This document shows, piece by piece, positions 25,209 to 34,526 of a DNA stretch of 64,000 bases. A program made the translations under genes and the position numbers. Origin of the DNA: JACRAV01 sp964571235 (GTDB lineage: Bacteria; Zixibacteria; MSB-5A5; GN15; FEB-12). The notes below the pieces were generated by a model. It ran no database searches, had not been told where the DNA came from, and was given only the letters and a program-made list of their open reading frames with translations. The stretch lies in assembly GCA_964571235.1 (NCBI GenBank), contig CAZNAI010000001.1, positions 186,001 through 250,000 on the forward strand, in the 5' to 3' direction. The stretch's first letter is position 1. Every line of letters starts with the position of its first letter.

Positions 25209-27695
25209 GTGGCTACTGCTATCAAAAAACAAACTCACCAGCGTGCCGACGGCGCCCTGACGCGCCTTGAATCCTCCCGCTGGTTTACCCCTGTCGCCTT
25301 TCTTATCATCCTGCTCTCGCTGGTGATACTCTTCAGCGACTTTGTTTTTTCTGATCGGATGCTCCATGGCTCCGATACCTTGTCGGCCGGGTATTTTTTC
25401 AGAACCCTCCTTGTCGACGGCCTCAAAGCCACCGGATCGGTCCCACAGTGGAATCCGTACATATTTGGAGGAATGCCGTATATAGAGGCCTTCCACGGCG
25501 ACATCTTTTACCCGCTCTCGTATCCGTTCAAACGGTTCATGGCGCTCGATCGCGGCTTGGGCTGGAGTTTGTTTTGGCATATCTACCTCGCCGGCCTATT
25601 CATGTATTTCGCGGCCCGCCAGTTCAAACTGGGTAAAACAGCATCGCTTGTCTCCGCCGCGGCATATATGTTTGCTCCCTACCTGGTTTCTCTTGTCGCG
25701 CCCGGCCACGACGGAAAGATTTTCGTCACCACCCTCTTCCCTTTGGTAATTCTGTTCATCGAGCGCGGATTTGAGACCAAACCACTTCTGAACTTCTCGC
25801 TCCTTGGACTGGTGCTTGGTTTGATCATCTTATCGCCGCACCCGCAGATGTCGTACTTCACCCTTTGGGGAGCAGGTCTGTACACTCTGTACAAGATGAT
25901 CGTCCTTTTCAGGGAAACCAAATCGCCGATCAAATTCATCTGGCCGGGATCTCTTGCCGCCTATGCAGTGGTAATCGCATTGCTCCTGTCGGCAATTCAG
26001 TTCTATCCAGGGTACTACTACACGACTCACTTCTCGCCTCGCGCCGACGCCAAAAAAGGATGGGATTGGGCGACCTCGTGGTCGATGCACGCCGAAGAAG
26101 GAATGAACTTGCTCATCCCCGAATTCTCAGGTGTCAGCACCAACAAGCCCGGCACATACTATTGGGGGAAAAATGCCTTTAAGGACAACTCGGAAGCTAT
26201 CGGCTCAGTGACCTTCTTCTTAGGCCTTCTTGGCCTAGTCTGCTCGCGTCGCCGAGAACGATGGTTTTTCGGCGGACTGGCCCTCTTTGCCCTTACCTAC
26301 GGACTGGGGGCGTCGACGCCGCTTTTCAATTTGTATTTCCTGATCCCGAAAGTTGATTCACTCAGAGCCCCCTCGATGATCATGTTCATTTTTTCATTTT
26401 CATTCGCTCTTCTGGCCGGGTTTGCAATACAGCACCTGCAATCACAGCGCGACGAATCGCCCAAGCAATCACAGGGATTTCGCATGGTGCTCTTTGGAAT
26501 TCCCGGTCTGCTTTTCGTTCTTGCCCTTTTGTTTTCAATGGCCGGTCGTGGTATGCTCTCCGCCTGGTGCTCGCTATTCTACAGCGACGCCGGCCGGACA
26601 ATGGTTCAGCAAAATGTCAGCAAATTCGATGTCGCCGTGGCCAATTTGCCGTCGGTCCAATCCGGCGCCTGGATTGCTTTTCTCGTAACAGCCATTGCCG
26701 CCGGCGTAATCTGGCTAGTGCGCGAGAAAAATATGGCCAGTGGCCTATTGTTGGCGCTGGTGGCCCTGCCGATGATCGACGGCATGCGCTTTGACTCGCG
26801 CTTTATCAGCACCGAAGACCCCAACGACTATTTCGCGCCAAACCCGATGACCCAGTATTTAGACACCAACGCAAAAGAGTATCGGGTGCTCAATCTGACT
26901 CAACCCAAAGACGATCAGTTGCCGTACCACGATATCGATGTTCCTGTCGGCTATCATGGCAACCAGTTGCGCTGGTACGACGACATGATTGGAAGTCTCA
27001 GCATTGTCAATATTTGCCCGCAGCGGGAAATCGAGTATCAAGGGAAGAAATATGTAGTGAACAGCGTGGGCAATCCACACCTGACCAACCTTCTCGGCGT
27101 GAAATTCTTGTTGAATCCGGTTGGTCTTGATATTCCGACAAATCATTTTGGTGACAAACCCGTAACTCCCCTTGGCACATTCGGCAATTTGCAGCTACTA
27201 AGAAATGACAATGCTTTCCCGCGTCTTTATTTGGCGGGTACATATAAAGTCATGGCGGATCGCCAGCAAATTTACCCGGCCATTCTCAATGGGACCGAAA
27301 ACCTGAGACAACTGGTCTATCTCGAAGAAGAGCCGGGATCGCCTATCGACCCATCCTCGTCACCTACCGACACTACCTGGGTTGTATCGCGCGGCACCGA
27401 CAAAGTAACGGTACACGCGCAGGCCGTGTCGCCGAAGTTACTTGTGATGACTGAAACCTGGTTCGACGCCTGGCAGGTAACCATCGACAATCAACCAGCG
27501 AAACTGCTTCGCGCCTACGGTGCCCTTCGAGCGGTGCCAATTCCAGCGGGTTCGCACGAACTGACATTTGAGTTCCACTCGCCGCGCTACGCGACCGGAA
27601 AGACGCTGACAGCATCAACGTCAATCTTCTTGCTCTGCATTTTCGGCTCTTACGGGTTCACCTATTTCCGCCGACGCAGGACCTCGACTGAGTAG
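25209..27695 (+). CDS. YfhO-like large membrane protein
   Basis: An 828-residue protein starting with GTG behind a GAGGGA ribosome site. It has a dozen or so membrane segments in the first two thirds, a periplasmic globular part, and one last membrane segment followed by an RRRR-type positively charged end. The N-terminal segment with WNPYIFGGMPYIEAFHGDIFYPLSYP is typical of the YfhO family (GT-C-like fold). YfhO in Gram-positive bacteria helps glycosylate lipoteichoic acid; in Gram-negatives the target is unknown. The pairing with a flippase-like gene suggests a role in lipid-linked sugar transfer across the membrane. Confidence 0.75.
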   Translation: MATAIKKQTHQRADGALTRLESSRWFTPVAFLIILLSLVILFSDFVFSDRMLHGSDTLSAGYFFRTLLVDGLKATGSVPQWNPYIFGGMPYIEAFHGDIFYPLSYPFKRFMALDRGLGWSLFWHIYLAGLFMYFAARQFKLGKTASLVSAAAYMFAPYLVSLVAPGHDGKIFVTTLFPLVILFIERGFETKPLLNFSLLGLVLGLIILSPHPQMSYFTLWGAGLYTLYKMIVLFRETKSPIKFIWPGSLAAYAVVIALLLSAIQFYPGYYYTTHFSPRADAKKGWDWATSWSMHAEEGMNLLIPEFSGVSTNKPGTYYWGKNAFKDNSEAIGSVTFFLGLLGLVCSRRRERWFFGGLALFALTYGLGASTPLFNLYFLIPKVDSLRAPSMIMFIFSFSFALLAGFAIQHLQSQRDESPKQSQGFRMVLFGIPGLLFVLALLFSMAGRGMLSAWCSLFYSDAGRTMVQQNVSKFDVAVANLPSVQSGAWIAFLVTAIAAGVIWLVREKNMASGLLLALVALPMIDGMRFDSRFISTEDPNDYFAPNPMTQYLDTNAKEYRVLNLTQPKDDQLPYHDIDVPVGYHGNQLRWYDDMIGSLSIVNICPQREIEYQGKKYVVNSVGNPHLTNLLGVKFLLNPVGLDIPTNHFGDKPVTPLGTFGNLQLLRNDNAFPRLYLAGTYKVMADRQQIYPAILNGTENLRQLVYLEEEPGSPIDPSSSPTDTTWVVSRGTDKVTVHAQAVSPKLLVMTETWFDAWQVTIDNQPAKLLRAYGALRAVPIPAGSHELTFEFHSPRYATGKTLTASTSIFLLCIFGSYGFTYFRRRRTSTE

Positions 27696-27755
27696 CGATT
27701 TTGATGGGCGCGCGAGTTTGAATCGCGGAAAGAATTGAAATTGCCAGTGTAATGT

Positions 27756-29012
27756 ATGCACCCCACCACGATTGAAATCACCGGCACGATACTCTTCGCG
27801 TTGGCAATCCTACATACCTTTTCCACCAAGTACTTCGAGGAACTGGCGCACCGGCACCCGCGACATGCGGGCGTCTGGCATCTGCTCGGTGAAGTTGAAA
27901 TCGTCTTCGGATTCTGGGCGTCGATTCTGCTTCTCTTCATGCTGATTGTCGACGGAAAGACGGCGGTGTCGGGATATCTTGAATCACTCCACTTCACTGA
28001 ACCGATGTTTGTTTTTGCCATCATGGTCGTCGCCGGAACCAAACCGGTATTGCAATTGGCATCGACGATAGTTGCCCGACTGGGCAAGCTGATTCCCTTA
28101 GAGGGCGCCGTCGGTACGTATTTTTGCACGCTCACCTTTTTGCCGCTGTTGGGTTCTTTTATCACCGAACCAGCCGCAATGACCGTGGCCGCGCTGACTT
28201 TGCAGTCTACACTTTTTGAGCGAACAAATTCGACCCGACTCAAATACGCCACACTTGGCGTTCTCTTCGTGAATGTCTCAATTGGCGGAACCTTGACTCA
28301 TTTCGCCGCGCCGCCTGTCTTGATGGTAGCCTCCAAGTGGGGTTGGGGGCTATCCTATATGTTCACGCAATTTGGATACAAAGCGCTGATTGCCGTTGTA
28401 TTCAATGCACTTTTGGCCACGGTTGTCTTTCGCCGAGAGTTGAAACAAGTGAATAGCACCGCAATCGCACCGGACAAACCTGCTCCGCCTGTCATGACTG
28501 CGATCCATCTGATATTTCTGGTCGGAGTAGTTGTCTTCGCGCACACTCCTCACGTCTTCCTTGGGATTTTCTTGTTTTTCCTCGGACTTACCTCGGCGTA
28601 TCCGGAGTATCAGGACCGGTTGATTTTGCGCGAGGGACTTCTGGTCGGATTTTTTCTGGCGGGGCTGGTGGTTATCGGGGCGCAACAGCAGTGGTGGCTC
28701 CAGCCGTTACTGAGTACCATGAGTGACACGGCAGTGTATTTCGGCGCGGCTGGATTGACAGCGATTACCGACAACGCCGCGCTTACCTATCTGGGATCAC
28801 TCGTGGACGGAACCTCCGAGAGTTTCAAATATGCGCTGGTAGCGGGTGCAGTTGTTGGTGGGGGCATGGCCGTGATCGCCAACGCCCCCAATCCAGCCGG
28901 CTTTTCGATTTTGCGAAAGCACTTCCCCGACGGTGCGATCAGCCCGACTTTGTTGGCAATCGCCGCCTTCCCTCCCAGCGTTGCCGCACTGCTGGCGTTT
29001 TGGCTATTGTAG
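27756..29012 (+). CDS. putative Na+/H+ antiporter (Na_H_antiport_2 family), copy 2
   Basis: A 418-residue membrane protein, the same length as the protein at 2569 and alignable to it without gaps; by eye roughly three quarters of positions are identical. All conserved blocks match: FEELAHR, LGSFITEPAAMTVAALTLQ, GGTLTHFAAPPVLMV, TDNAALTYLGSLVDG and ANAPNPAGFSILRKHFPDG. The two copies therefore come from a duplication, but their flanking DNA differs. It follows the YfhO-like gene after 60 bp; no clear Shine-Dalgarno is seen. Confidence 0.75.
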   Translation: MHPTTIEITGTILFALAILHTFSTKYFEELAHRHPRHAGVWHLLGEVEIVFGFWASILLLFMLIVDGKTAVSGYLESLHFTEPMFVFAIMVVAGTKPVLQLASTIVARLGKLIPLEGAVGTYFCTLTFLPLLGSFITEPAAMTVAALTLQSTLFERTNSTRLKYATLGVLFVNVSIGGTLTHFAAPPVLMVASKWGWGLSYMFTQFGYKALIAVVFNALLATVVFRRELKQVNSTAIAPDKPAPPVMTAIHLIFLVGVVVFAHTPHVFLGIFLFFLGLTSAYPEYQDRLILREGLLVGFFLAGLVVIGAQQQWWLQPLLSTMSDTAVYFGAAGLTAITDNAALTYLGSLVDGTSESFKYALVAGAVVGGGMAVIANAPNPAGFSILRKHFPDGAISPTLLAIAAFPPSVAALLAFWLL

Positions 29013-29419
29013 TTTCCCCTGTCGTCTGGCATTGAGGGTTGGCCGGTTTAGCGTAAATCACTGTGGCGCATCGATTTCAGAGATTCTTACTGATTGAAAC
29101 TTGCGGCGGCGGCGCGTTGTTTGGCCAGAAATTGACAGAGGAAGGATTTTCAGGAAATCACTTTGGTTAGGATTTCGTCAAGATTAATCTGGTGACCGTT
29201 AAGTGTTCGGCACCAAAATTGTCAAGTCACGCCGCGATGTGATTTGATTTCGCCGCCGTACTCTTGTATTTTCGAATCGCCGACGGAACTCATGGCTACT
29301 CGCCGGGTTACAGTTGGCACAAGCCAACCCGTATGAGCAAGAGAGATCTACACCGCTAACCGATCGATGACGGGCGCACCGGGCAGAGCCGCATCGAGTA
29401 CCTCCAAGGAAAAGCAGGA
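29013..29419. other. intergenic region before the RND efflux genes
   Basis: About 400 bp without a gene. A TTGACA lies at 29132-29137, but no acceptable -10 follows at the right distance. AGGAAAAGCAGGA directly before 29420 is the ribosome site of the next gene. I see no repeat, RNA gene or operator in the rest. Confidence 0.4.
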
Positions 29420-30568
29420 ATGTTAAGTCAGGCATCAATCCGCAGAAACCTACGCCGATATATTGCCGCTACCCTTGTGGCCGGCGTTTTTTTGGGATGC
29501 AGTAAACAACAAGCGGGCGGATTTGAGCCCCCGCCGACTCCGGTGGAATTGGCCGATGTGCAAACGGTCACGGTCACTGACAAGTTTGAGGCTGTCGGCA
29601 CGGTCGAGGCCGGCGAAGCGATCACGGTTGTTTCCGAGGTTGATGCCGTTGTAACCGCCTTGCCCTTTATTGAGGGCCAGGCAATTGACTCAGGTGAACT
29701 GATTGCCCAGATGGATGACCAACAGATACGGGCCGCTTACCAAAGCGCCGAGGCAACGCGCGACCAAACCCGGTCGGCGTATGATCGAGCCAAAGAAATG
29801 CTTTCGGCCGGAGCGGTTTCTAAGCAAGCACTCGATGACGCGACCGCAAATCTGAAAGTAGCTGAAGCACAGTGCGAACAGGCGCGGGTACGCCTTTCTA
29901 AGTGTCAAATCCGGGCGCCGTTTTCAGGAGTGATCGGACATCGACTGGTCTCCCCCGGAGCGTTCTTACGATCGGGCTTTTCACTCGCAACACCGATTAC
30001 TACACTTACCCAGATCAGTCGGCTTAAAGTATTGTTCACTGCGCCGGAGAGAATCTACCCGCGCTTAACGCGTGGCTCGGAGATTACCGTTACCACTCCC
30101 GCCTACCCGGATGATAAGCTCATCGGCAAGATCGACGTCATCGATCCGATAGTGGATTCTATTACCCGAAGTGTTCGGGTTATTGCGCGGGTGAGCAATC
30201 CTGACCGGAAATTCAGGCCCGGTATGTCCGCTACTGTGTCGGCAGTCCTGGGAGAGCGACCGAATTCGCTAACAATTCCCGATGAAGCGGTTTTTGCGGA
30301 GGGAAATCAGGCGTTTGTATTTGTTGTTCAGCCCGACAACTCCGTGATTCGTACGCCGATCATTCTCGGATCGCGGCAAGCCGGGACAGTCGAAGTTGTC
30401 TCCGGTCTAACTTCCGGCGCCAAAGTGGTGCAGGCCGGTCATCAGAAACTCTACGACGGCGCCAAGGTGATGCCGGCCGGTGCGCCACCTCCGGGTGCGG
30501 ATGGCGGCGGCGGCGCGGCCGCTCCCACTGATTCGGCCCAGCCGGATTCGACGATGGAGACCAAATAG
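29420..30568 (+). CDS. RND efflux periplasmic adaptor (membrane fusion protein), lipoprotein
   Basis: A 382-residue MFP. The N-terminus is a lipoprotein signal with lipobox FLGC. After it come the lipoyl/barrel-sandwich halves (GTVEAGEAITVVSEVDAVV and CQIRAPFSGVIGHRLVSPGAFL) split by a coiled-coil hairpin (about 110-155). The beta-barrel and membrane-proximal domains follow (IPDEAVFAEGNQAFVFVV). A low-complexity Gly/Ala/Pro tail ends the protein. It docks the inner-membrane pump to an outer-membrane channel; no TolC-type gene is in the window, so the channel must be encoded elsewhere. The stop shares a base with the pump's start. Confidence 0.9.
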   Translation: MLSQASIRRNLRRYIAATLVAGVFLGCSKQQAGGFEPPPTPVELADVQTVTVTDKFEAVGTVEAGEAITVVSEVDAVVTALPFIEGQAIDSGELIAQMDDQQIRAAYQSAEATRDQTRSAYDRAKEMLSAGAVSKQALDDATANLKVAEAQCEQARVRLSKCQIRAPFSGVIGHRLVSPGAFLRSGFSLATPITTLTQISRLKVLFTAPERIYPRLTRGSEITVTTPAYPDDKLIGKIDVIDPIVDSITRSVRVIARVSNPDRKFRPGMSATVSAVLGERPNSLTIPDEAVFAEGNQAFVFVVQPDNSVIRTPIILGSRQAGTVEVVSGLTSGAKVVQAGHQKLYDGAKVMPAGAPPPGADGGGGAAAPTDSAQPDSTMETK

Positions 30569-33500
30569 TGAAGCTCTCAGAACTCTCTATCAGTCGTCCG
30601 GTCCTGGCGACCGTGATGAGCTTGGTCATCACCCTTTTCGGACTGGTTTCATATTCCCGATTGCCAGTCCGCGAGTATCCGGATATCGACCCGCCGATTG
30701 TTTCGGTGAACACATTCTATCGTGGCGCCAGTCCGAGTGTTATTGAAACTGAAATTACCGACGTCCTCGAAGAGCAGTTTTCGACAATCGAAGGCGTCAA
30801 GACCATCACCTCATCGAGCCAGGAACAAGGATCGAGCATCACGATCACCTTTGAACTCAATCGCGATGTCGATCAGGCGGCCAACGACGTTCGTGATCGG
30901 GTCTCGCGCACGCGCGGCAGTCTCCCGCGTGAAGCGGATGATCCGGTAATCGAAAAAGTCGATGTCAACGCTCAGCCGATCGTCTGGTTGGCGCTTTTCT
31001 CCCAGGGACAATCAAGCCTTGAACTTTCCGACTTCGGCGAGCGGATTCTCAAAGAACGCCTGCTCCGTCTTCCAGGGGTGGCGTCGGTTTTTCTGGGCGG
31101 CGAGCGCAAGTATGCGATGCGAGTCTGGCTTGACCCGCTGAAAATGGCGACCGCCGGACTCACTCCGGCCGATGTCGAAGATGCTATTCGTCGCGAAAAT
31201 GCCGAAATCCCCGGCGGTCGTGTCGAAGGCATGGGGCGCGAATTCTCTGTGCGCACCCGGGGTGACCTGAATGATCCCGCTCAGTTTTCCGCGATCATTG
31301 TCAAGCAGTCGGGTGACAATCTTGTACGGCTTGGCGAAGTGGCAGAGGTTGAACTTGGCGCACAGGACGAACGCACGGCTGTACGATGGAACGGCGAACA
31401 GGCGCTCGGGCTCGGCATTGTCAAGCAGTCGAAAGCCAGTACGATCGACGTGGCGCAGGCAGTGGTGGGAGCCCTGCCGGAGCTTCGCAAACTTCTCCCC
31501 CCCGGCGCAAAACTCGACGTCGCCTACAACTCGGCGACCTTCATTGAAGAGTCTATCAGCGAAGTCCGCGATACGATTGTCATCGCCGTCATTCTCGTCG
31601 TGCTGGTCATTCTCTCGTTTCTGAAAAGTTTCCGCGCGACGATCATTCCGACATTCGCCATTCCGACCTCTATCATCGGAACGTTTGCCATCGTCTTTTT
31701 TGCCGGATTCACGATAAACATTCTGACGCTATTGGCACTTGTGCTCGCGATTGGACTGGTAGTTGACGACGCCATTGTGGTGCTGGAAAATATCTATCGG
31801 CACCTGCAGATGGGAAAAAGCAAGATGCAAGCCGCGTACGACGGCTCCAAGGAAATCGGTTTTGCCGTCTTGGCGACGACTTTTTCACTCGTTGCCGTTT
31901 TCGTGCCGCTATCATTTCTCTCGGGAAATGTCGGGCGCCTCTTCCGTGAATTCGGCCTGTCAGTCGCTGTAGCCGTACTGATATCCGGTTTTGTGGCATT
32001 GACGCTTACTCCGATGCTCTGCTCGAAAATACTCCGACCGCTCCACGGTGAACCGGGCAAAGGGAGCTGGGCTAGCCGGTCTTTCGACGCCTTCTTTGAA
32101 TGGCTTGACCGTACGTATGACAAAATTCTTCGCGGAGCGCTTCGCAAAAGGTGGCTCGTGGTGGCTGGCGCACTAGTTCTGGTTGCCGCGAGTTTGACAT
32201 TGCTTAAGTTCATTCCGAGCGAATTGGTCCCCACAGAAGACCGCGGCACCGGCTTCGGAATCGTAATTGCCCCCGAAGGTGCAACGCTTGAGTACACCGA
32301 CCGGTATATGCGACAAGTGGAGGCGATTCTCCTCTCAGTACCCGAGTGCAAGGGGCTGTTTACCGCCACCGGACTTGGCTTCGGCGGACCGGGACGAGTT
32401 ACCAACGGATTTGTCTTTATGCAACTCAAGCCCCACGGTGAGCGGGACAAGTCGCAACAGCAAATTGTGCAGGAACTCTTCTTCCCACTAATTTCAATTC
32501 CGGGTGTGCTGGCATTTTTGATCAACCCTCCTTCGCTCGGACAGGATTTTGCTTCACCCGTTCAGTACGTTCTGCAAGCGGACACCTACGAAAGTTTGCA
32601 ACAGGGTGTCGGCATTATGATGGGCAAAGCTTCGCAACTGGGGTATCTGGTCAATCTCGATACTGATCTGCGCCTAAACAAACCTCAGCTCGATCTTACG
32701 ATCGATCGTGAGCGGGCGTCGCAACTTGGTGTCTCGGTAACCGACATCGGTTCGGCCATCGAAACGCTGTTGGGCGGACGCGTGGTAACCAATTTCAAGC
32801 GTGGCGCCAAACAATACGACGTCATCACGCAAATGCGCCCCACCGACCGCTCCACCCCCGATGTCATCAATTCCATCTACATCCGGGGACACAATCGGTT
32901 GGTGCAACTTGCCAATGTTGTTAATGTCCGCGAAACAGTAGCGCCGAAAGAACTCAATCACTTCAACCGCGTTCGTTCAGCGACAGTTTCCGCCTCGCTT
33001 GCTCCGGGAATGAGCATCGGTCAGGCGCTCCTCGACCTGGACAAGATTGCCGATACCGACTTGCCGCCGTCGATCAAGCGCGATCTAGCCGGCTTGTCGC
33101 GCGAATATCGTGACTCGAGTACCTCACTCTACTTCCTCTTTCTCTTCGCACTCGTCTTTATTTATCTCGTGCTTGCGGCACAGTTCGAGAGCTTCATCCA
33201 TCCGATTACTATTTTGCTTTCCGTGCCGCTTGCGCTGGTAGGTGCATTTGTCTCACTGTATTTTCTCGGCCAGACAATGAATATCTACTCACAAATTGGC
33301 TTGATCATGCTCATCGGATTGGTCACGAAGAACTCTATTCTTATTGTCGAGTTCGCCAATCAACTGCGTGAACGTGGCAAGAGTTTGCACGACGCGGTGA
33401 TTGAAGCGGCGCGGACCCGCCTTCGACCGATCCTGATGACCTCATTCGCCACAGTGTTCGGCGTTCTTCCTATCGCTATCGGCATTGGCGCCGGCGCCGA

Positions 33501-33684
33501 ATCACGGCGACCGCTCGGAATCGCCGTGGTCGGGGGACTCATCTTCTCGACTTTCCTCACGCTTGTTCTTGTCCCGGCTGTGTACACTCTTCTCACTCGC
33601 CTGACCCGCCACGAGACAGAAAGTCACAGTGCCAATCAATCGACAGTTGTGGCGCCATCAAGTGCTCGCGGCTCGGCAGAGTAA
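30568..33684 (+). CDS. RND-family efflux pump (AcrB/MexB-like)
   Basis: A full-length 1038-residue RND transporter with the usual duplicated architecture: one membrane segment, a large periplasmic loop, six segments, and the same again. The proton-relay motif GLVVDDAIVVLENIYRH with the two adjacent aspartates in TM4 is intact, which places it in the HAE group of drug and lipophile exporters rather than the heavy-metal group. It starts with GTG at the adaptor stop. A 38-residue hydrophilic C-terminus follows the last segment. Its substrate cannot be inferred. Confidence 0.92.
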   Translation: MKLSELSISRPVLATVMSLVITLFGLVSYSRLPVREYPDIDPPIVSVNTFYRGASPSVIETEITDVLEEQFSTIEGVKTITSSSQEQGSSITITFELNRDVDQAANDVRDRVSRTRGSLPREADDPVIEKVDVNAQPIVWLALFSQGQSSLELSDFGERILKERLLRLPGVASVFLGGERKYAMRVWLDPLKMATAGLTPADVEDAIRRENAEIPGGRVEGMGREFSVRTRGDLNDPAQFSAIIVKQSGDNLVRLGEVAEVELGAQDERTAVRWNGEQALGLGIVKQSKASTIDVAQAVVGALPELRKLLPPGAKLDVAYNSATFIEESISEVRDTIVIAVILVVLVILSFLKSFRATIIPTFAIPTSIIGTFAIVFFAGFTINILTLLALVLAIGLVVDDAIVVLENIYRHLQMGKSKMQAAYDGSKEIGFAVLATTFSLVAVFVPLSFLSGNVGRLFREFGLSVAVAVLISGFVALTLTPMLCSKILRPLHGEPGKGSWASRSFDAFFEWLDRTYDKILRGALRKRWLVVAGALVLVAASLTLLKFIPSELVPTEDRGTGFGIVIAPEGATLEYTDRYMRQVEAILLSVPECKGLFTATGLGFGGPGRVTNGFVFMQLKPHGERDKSQQQIVQELFFPLISIPGVLAFLINPPSLGQDFASPVQYVLQADTYESLQQGVGIMMGKASQLGYLVNLDTDLRLNKPQLDLTIDRERASQLGVSVTDIGSAIETLLGGRVVTNFKRGAKQYDVITQMRPTDRSTPDVINSIYIRGHNRLVQLANVVNVRETVAPKELNHFNRVRSATVSASLAPGMSIGQALLDLDKIADTDLPPSIKRDLAGLSREYRDSSTSLYFLFLFALVFIYLVLAAQFESFIHPITILLSVPLALVGAFVSLYFLGQTMNIYSQIGLIMLIGLVTKNSILIVEFANQLRERGKSLHDAVIEAARTRLRPILMTSFATVFGVLPIAIGIGAGAESRRPLGIAVVGGLIFSTFLTLVLVPAVYTLLTRLTRHETESHSANQSTVVAPSSARGSAE

Positions 33685-33693
33685 AGCCCGCAC

Positions 33694-34440
33694 ATGTCAC
33701 AGAGAATTGTCACCGCATCCGATCGGCCTGACCTGGCCGATCGGATGAATGCTTTTACCGGGACTGCCTGGCCGACATTCATGTGTCAGGACCCGATCAG
33801 CAATACGTACTGGAAACGGCTCTATCCGGATTTTCTGTCATACCAGTTTGCCATGATCGATGAGCAGGACACTGTGCTCGCCGTTGGCAACTCGGTACCG
33901 GTGTTCTGGGATGCACCTTTTGAAGATCTCCCCGATACCGGTTGGGATTGGGAAGTAGAAACTTCGTTTCAGCAACGAGATGCTGGCACTCGGCCGAACA
34001 CTTTGGCCGCGGTACAAATTGTGATTGATCCAAAACTTCGGGGCTCAGGACTGAGCCGTCAGATGGTCTCCGCGATGAGAGATGTTGCCGCCGCGCACAG
34101 ATTGACCGCCTTGATCGCCCCCGTCCGACCCAATCAAAAGCACCAGTATCCGTTGACTCCCATGTCGAGATACATCGAGTGGAAACGGCCTGATGGTTCC
34201 CTCTTCGATGCCTGGCTACGGGTTCACGCATCCCTCGGCGCACGACTCATCAAAGTCTGTCACAACGCGATGCATATCCCCGGCACAGTCGCCCAATGGG
34301 AAACCTGGACCGGCATACAATTTCCCGAGAGCGGCGAGTATATCGTGCCGTTCGCGCTCTCGGCGGTCACGATAGACAGAGAGCGCGATCACGGTCTGTA
34401 CATCGAGCCAAATGTCTGGATGGTGCATCCGGTCGACTGA
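33694..34440 (+). CDS. GNAT-fold acetyltransferase-like protein
   Basis: A 248-residue soluble protein with an acetyl-CoA-binding type motif, AVQIVIDPKLRGSGLSRQM (R-x-x-G-x-S variant of the GNAT motif A), in the middle of the sequence, and a long C-terminal part ending NVWMVHPVD. There is no signal peptide. It begins 9 bp after the efflux pump on the same strand and is probably co-transcribed. A role in modifying a compound that is then exported is possible but unproven. Confidence 0.6.
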   Translation: MSQRIVTASDRPDLADRMNAFTGTAWPTFMCQDPISNTYWKRLYPDFLSYQFAMIDEQDTVLAVGNSVPVFWDAPFEDLPDTGWDWEVETSFQQRDAGTRPNTLAAVQIVIDPKLRGSGLSRQMVSAMRDVAAAHRLTALIAPVRPNQKHQYPLTPMSRYIEWKRPDGSLFDAWLRVHASLGARLIKVCHNAMHIPGTVAQWETWTGIQFPESGEYIVPFALSAVTIDRERDHGLYIEPNVWMVHPVD

Positions 34441-34476
34441 ACTCATCCGATCCGATCAACTAATTGCCAAGCAAAA

Positions 34477-34508
34477 AAAGCGGGCCGAGAAGATTCTCGG
34501 CCCGCTTT
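34477..34508. terminator. bidirectional intrinsic terminator
   Basis: A perfect 14-bp stem (AAAGCGGGCCGAGA / TCTCGGCCCGCTTT) with a 4-base loop AGAT. The seven A's at 34473-34479 give a T-run for minus-strand transcripts and the TTT at 34506-34508 a short one for plus-strand transcripts. It sits between convergent genes and ends both the efflux unit and the PorV operon. Confidence 0.9.
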
Positions 34509-34526
34509 GTCAATTGCGAGGTTGGT

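Noticed and set aside
24861..25580. 239-codon minus-strand frame over the flippase-like and YfhO-like genes
   Set aside because: Antisense to two well-supported membrane proteins; composition is that of a shadow frame.
29132..29160. TTGACA as promoter for the RND efflux genes
   Set aside because: No acceptable -10 at 16-18 bp; left undecided in the intergenic description.
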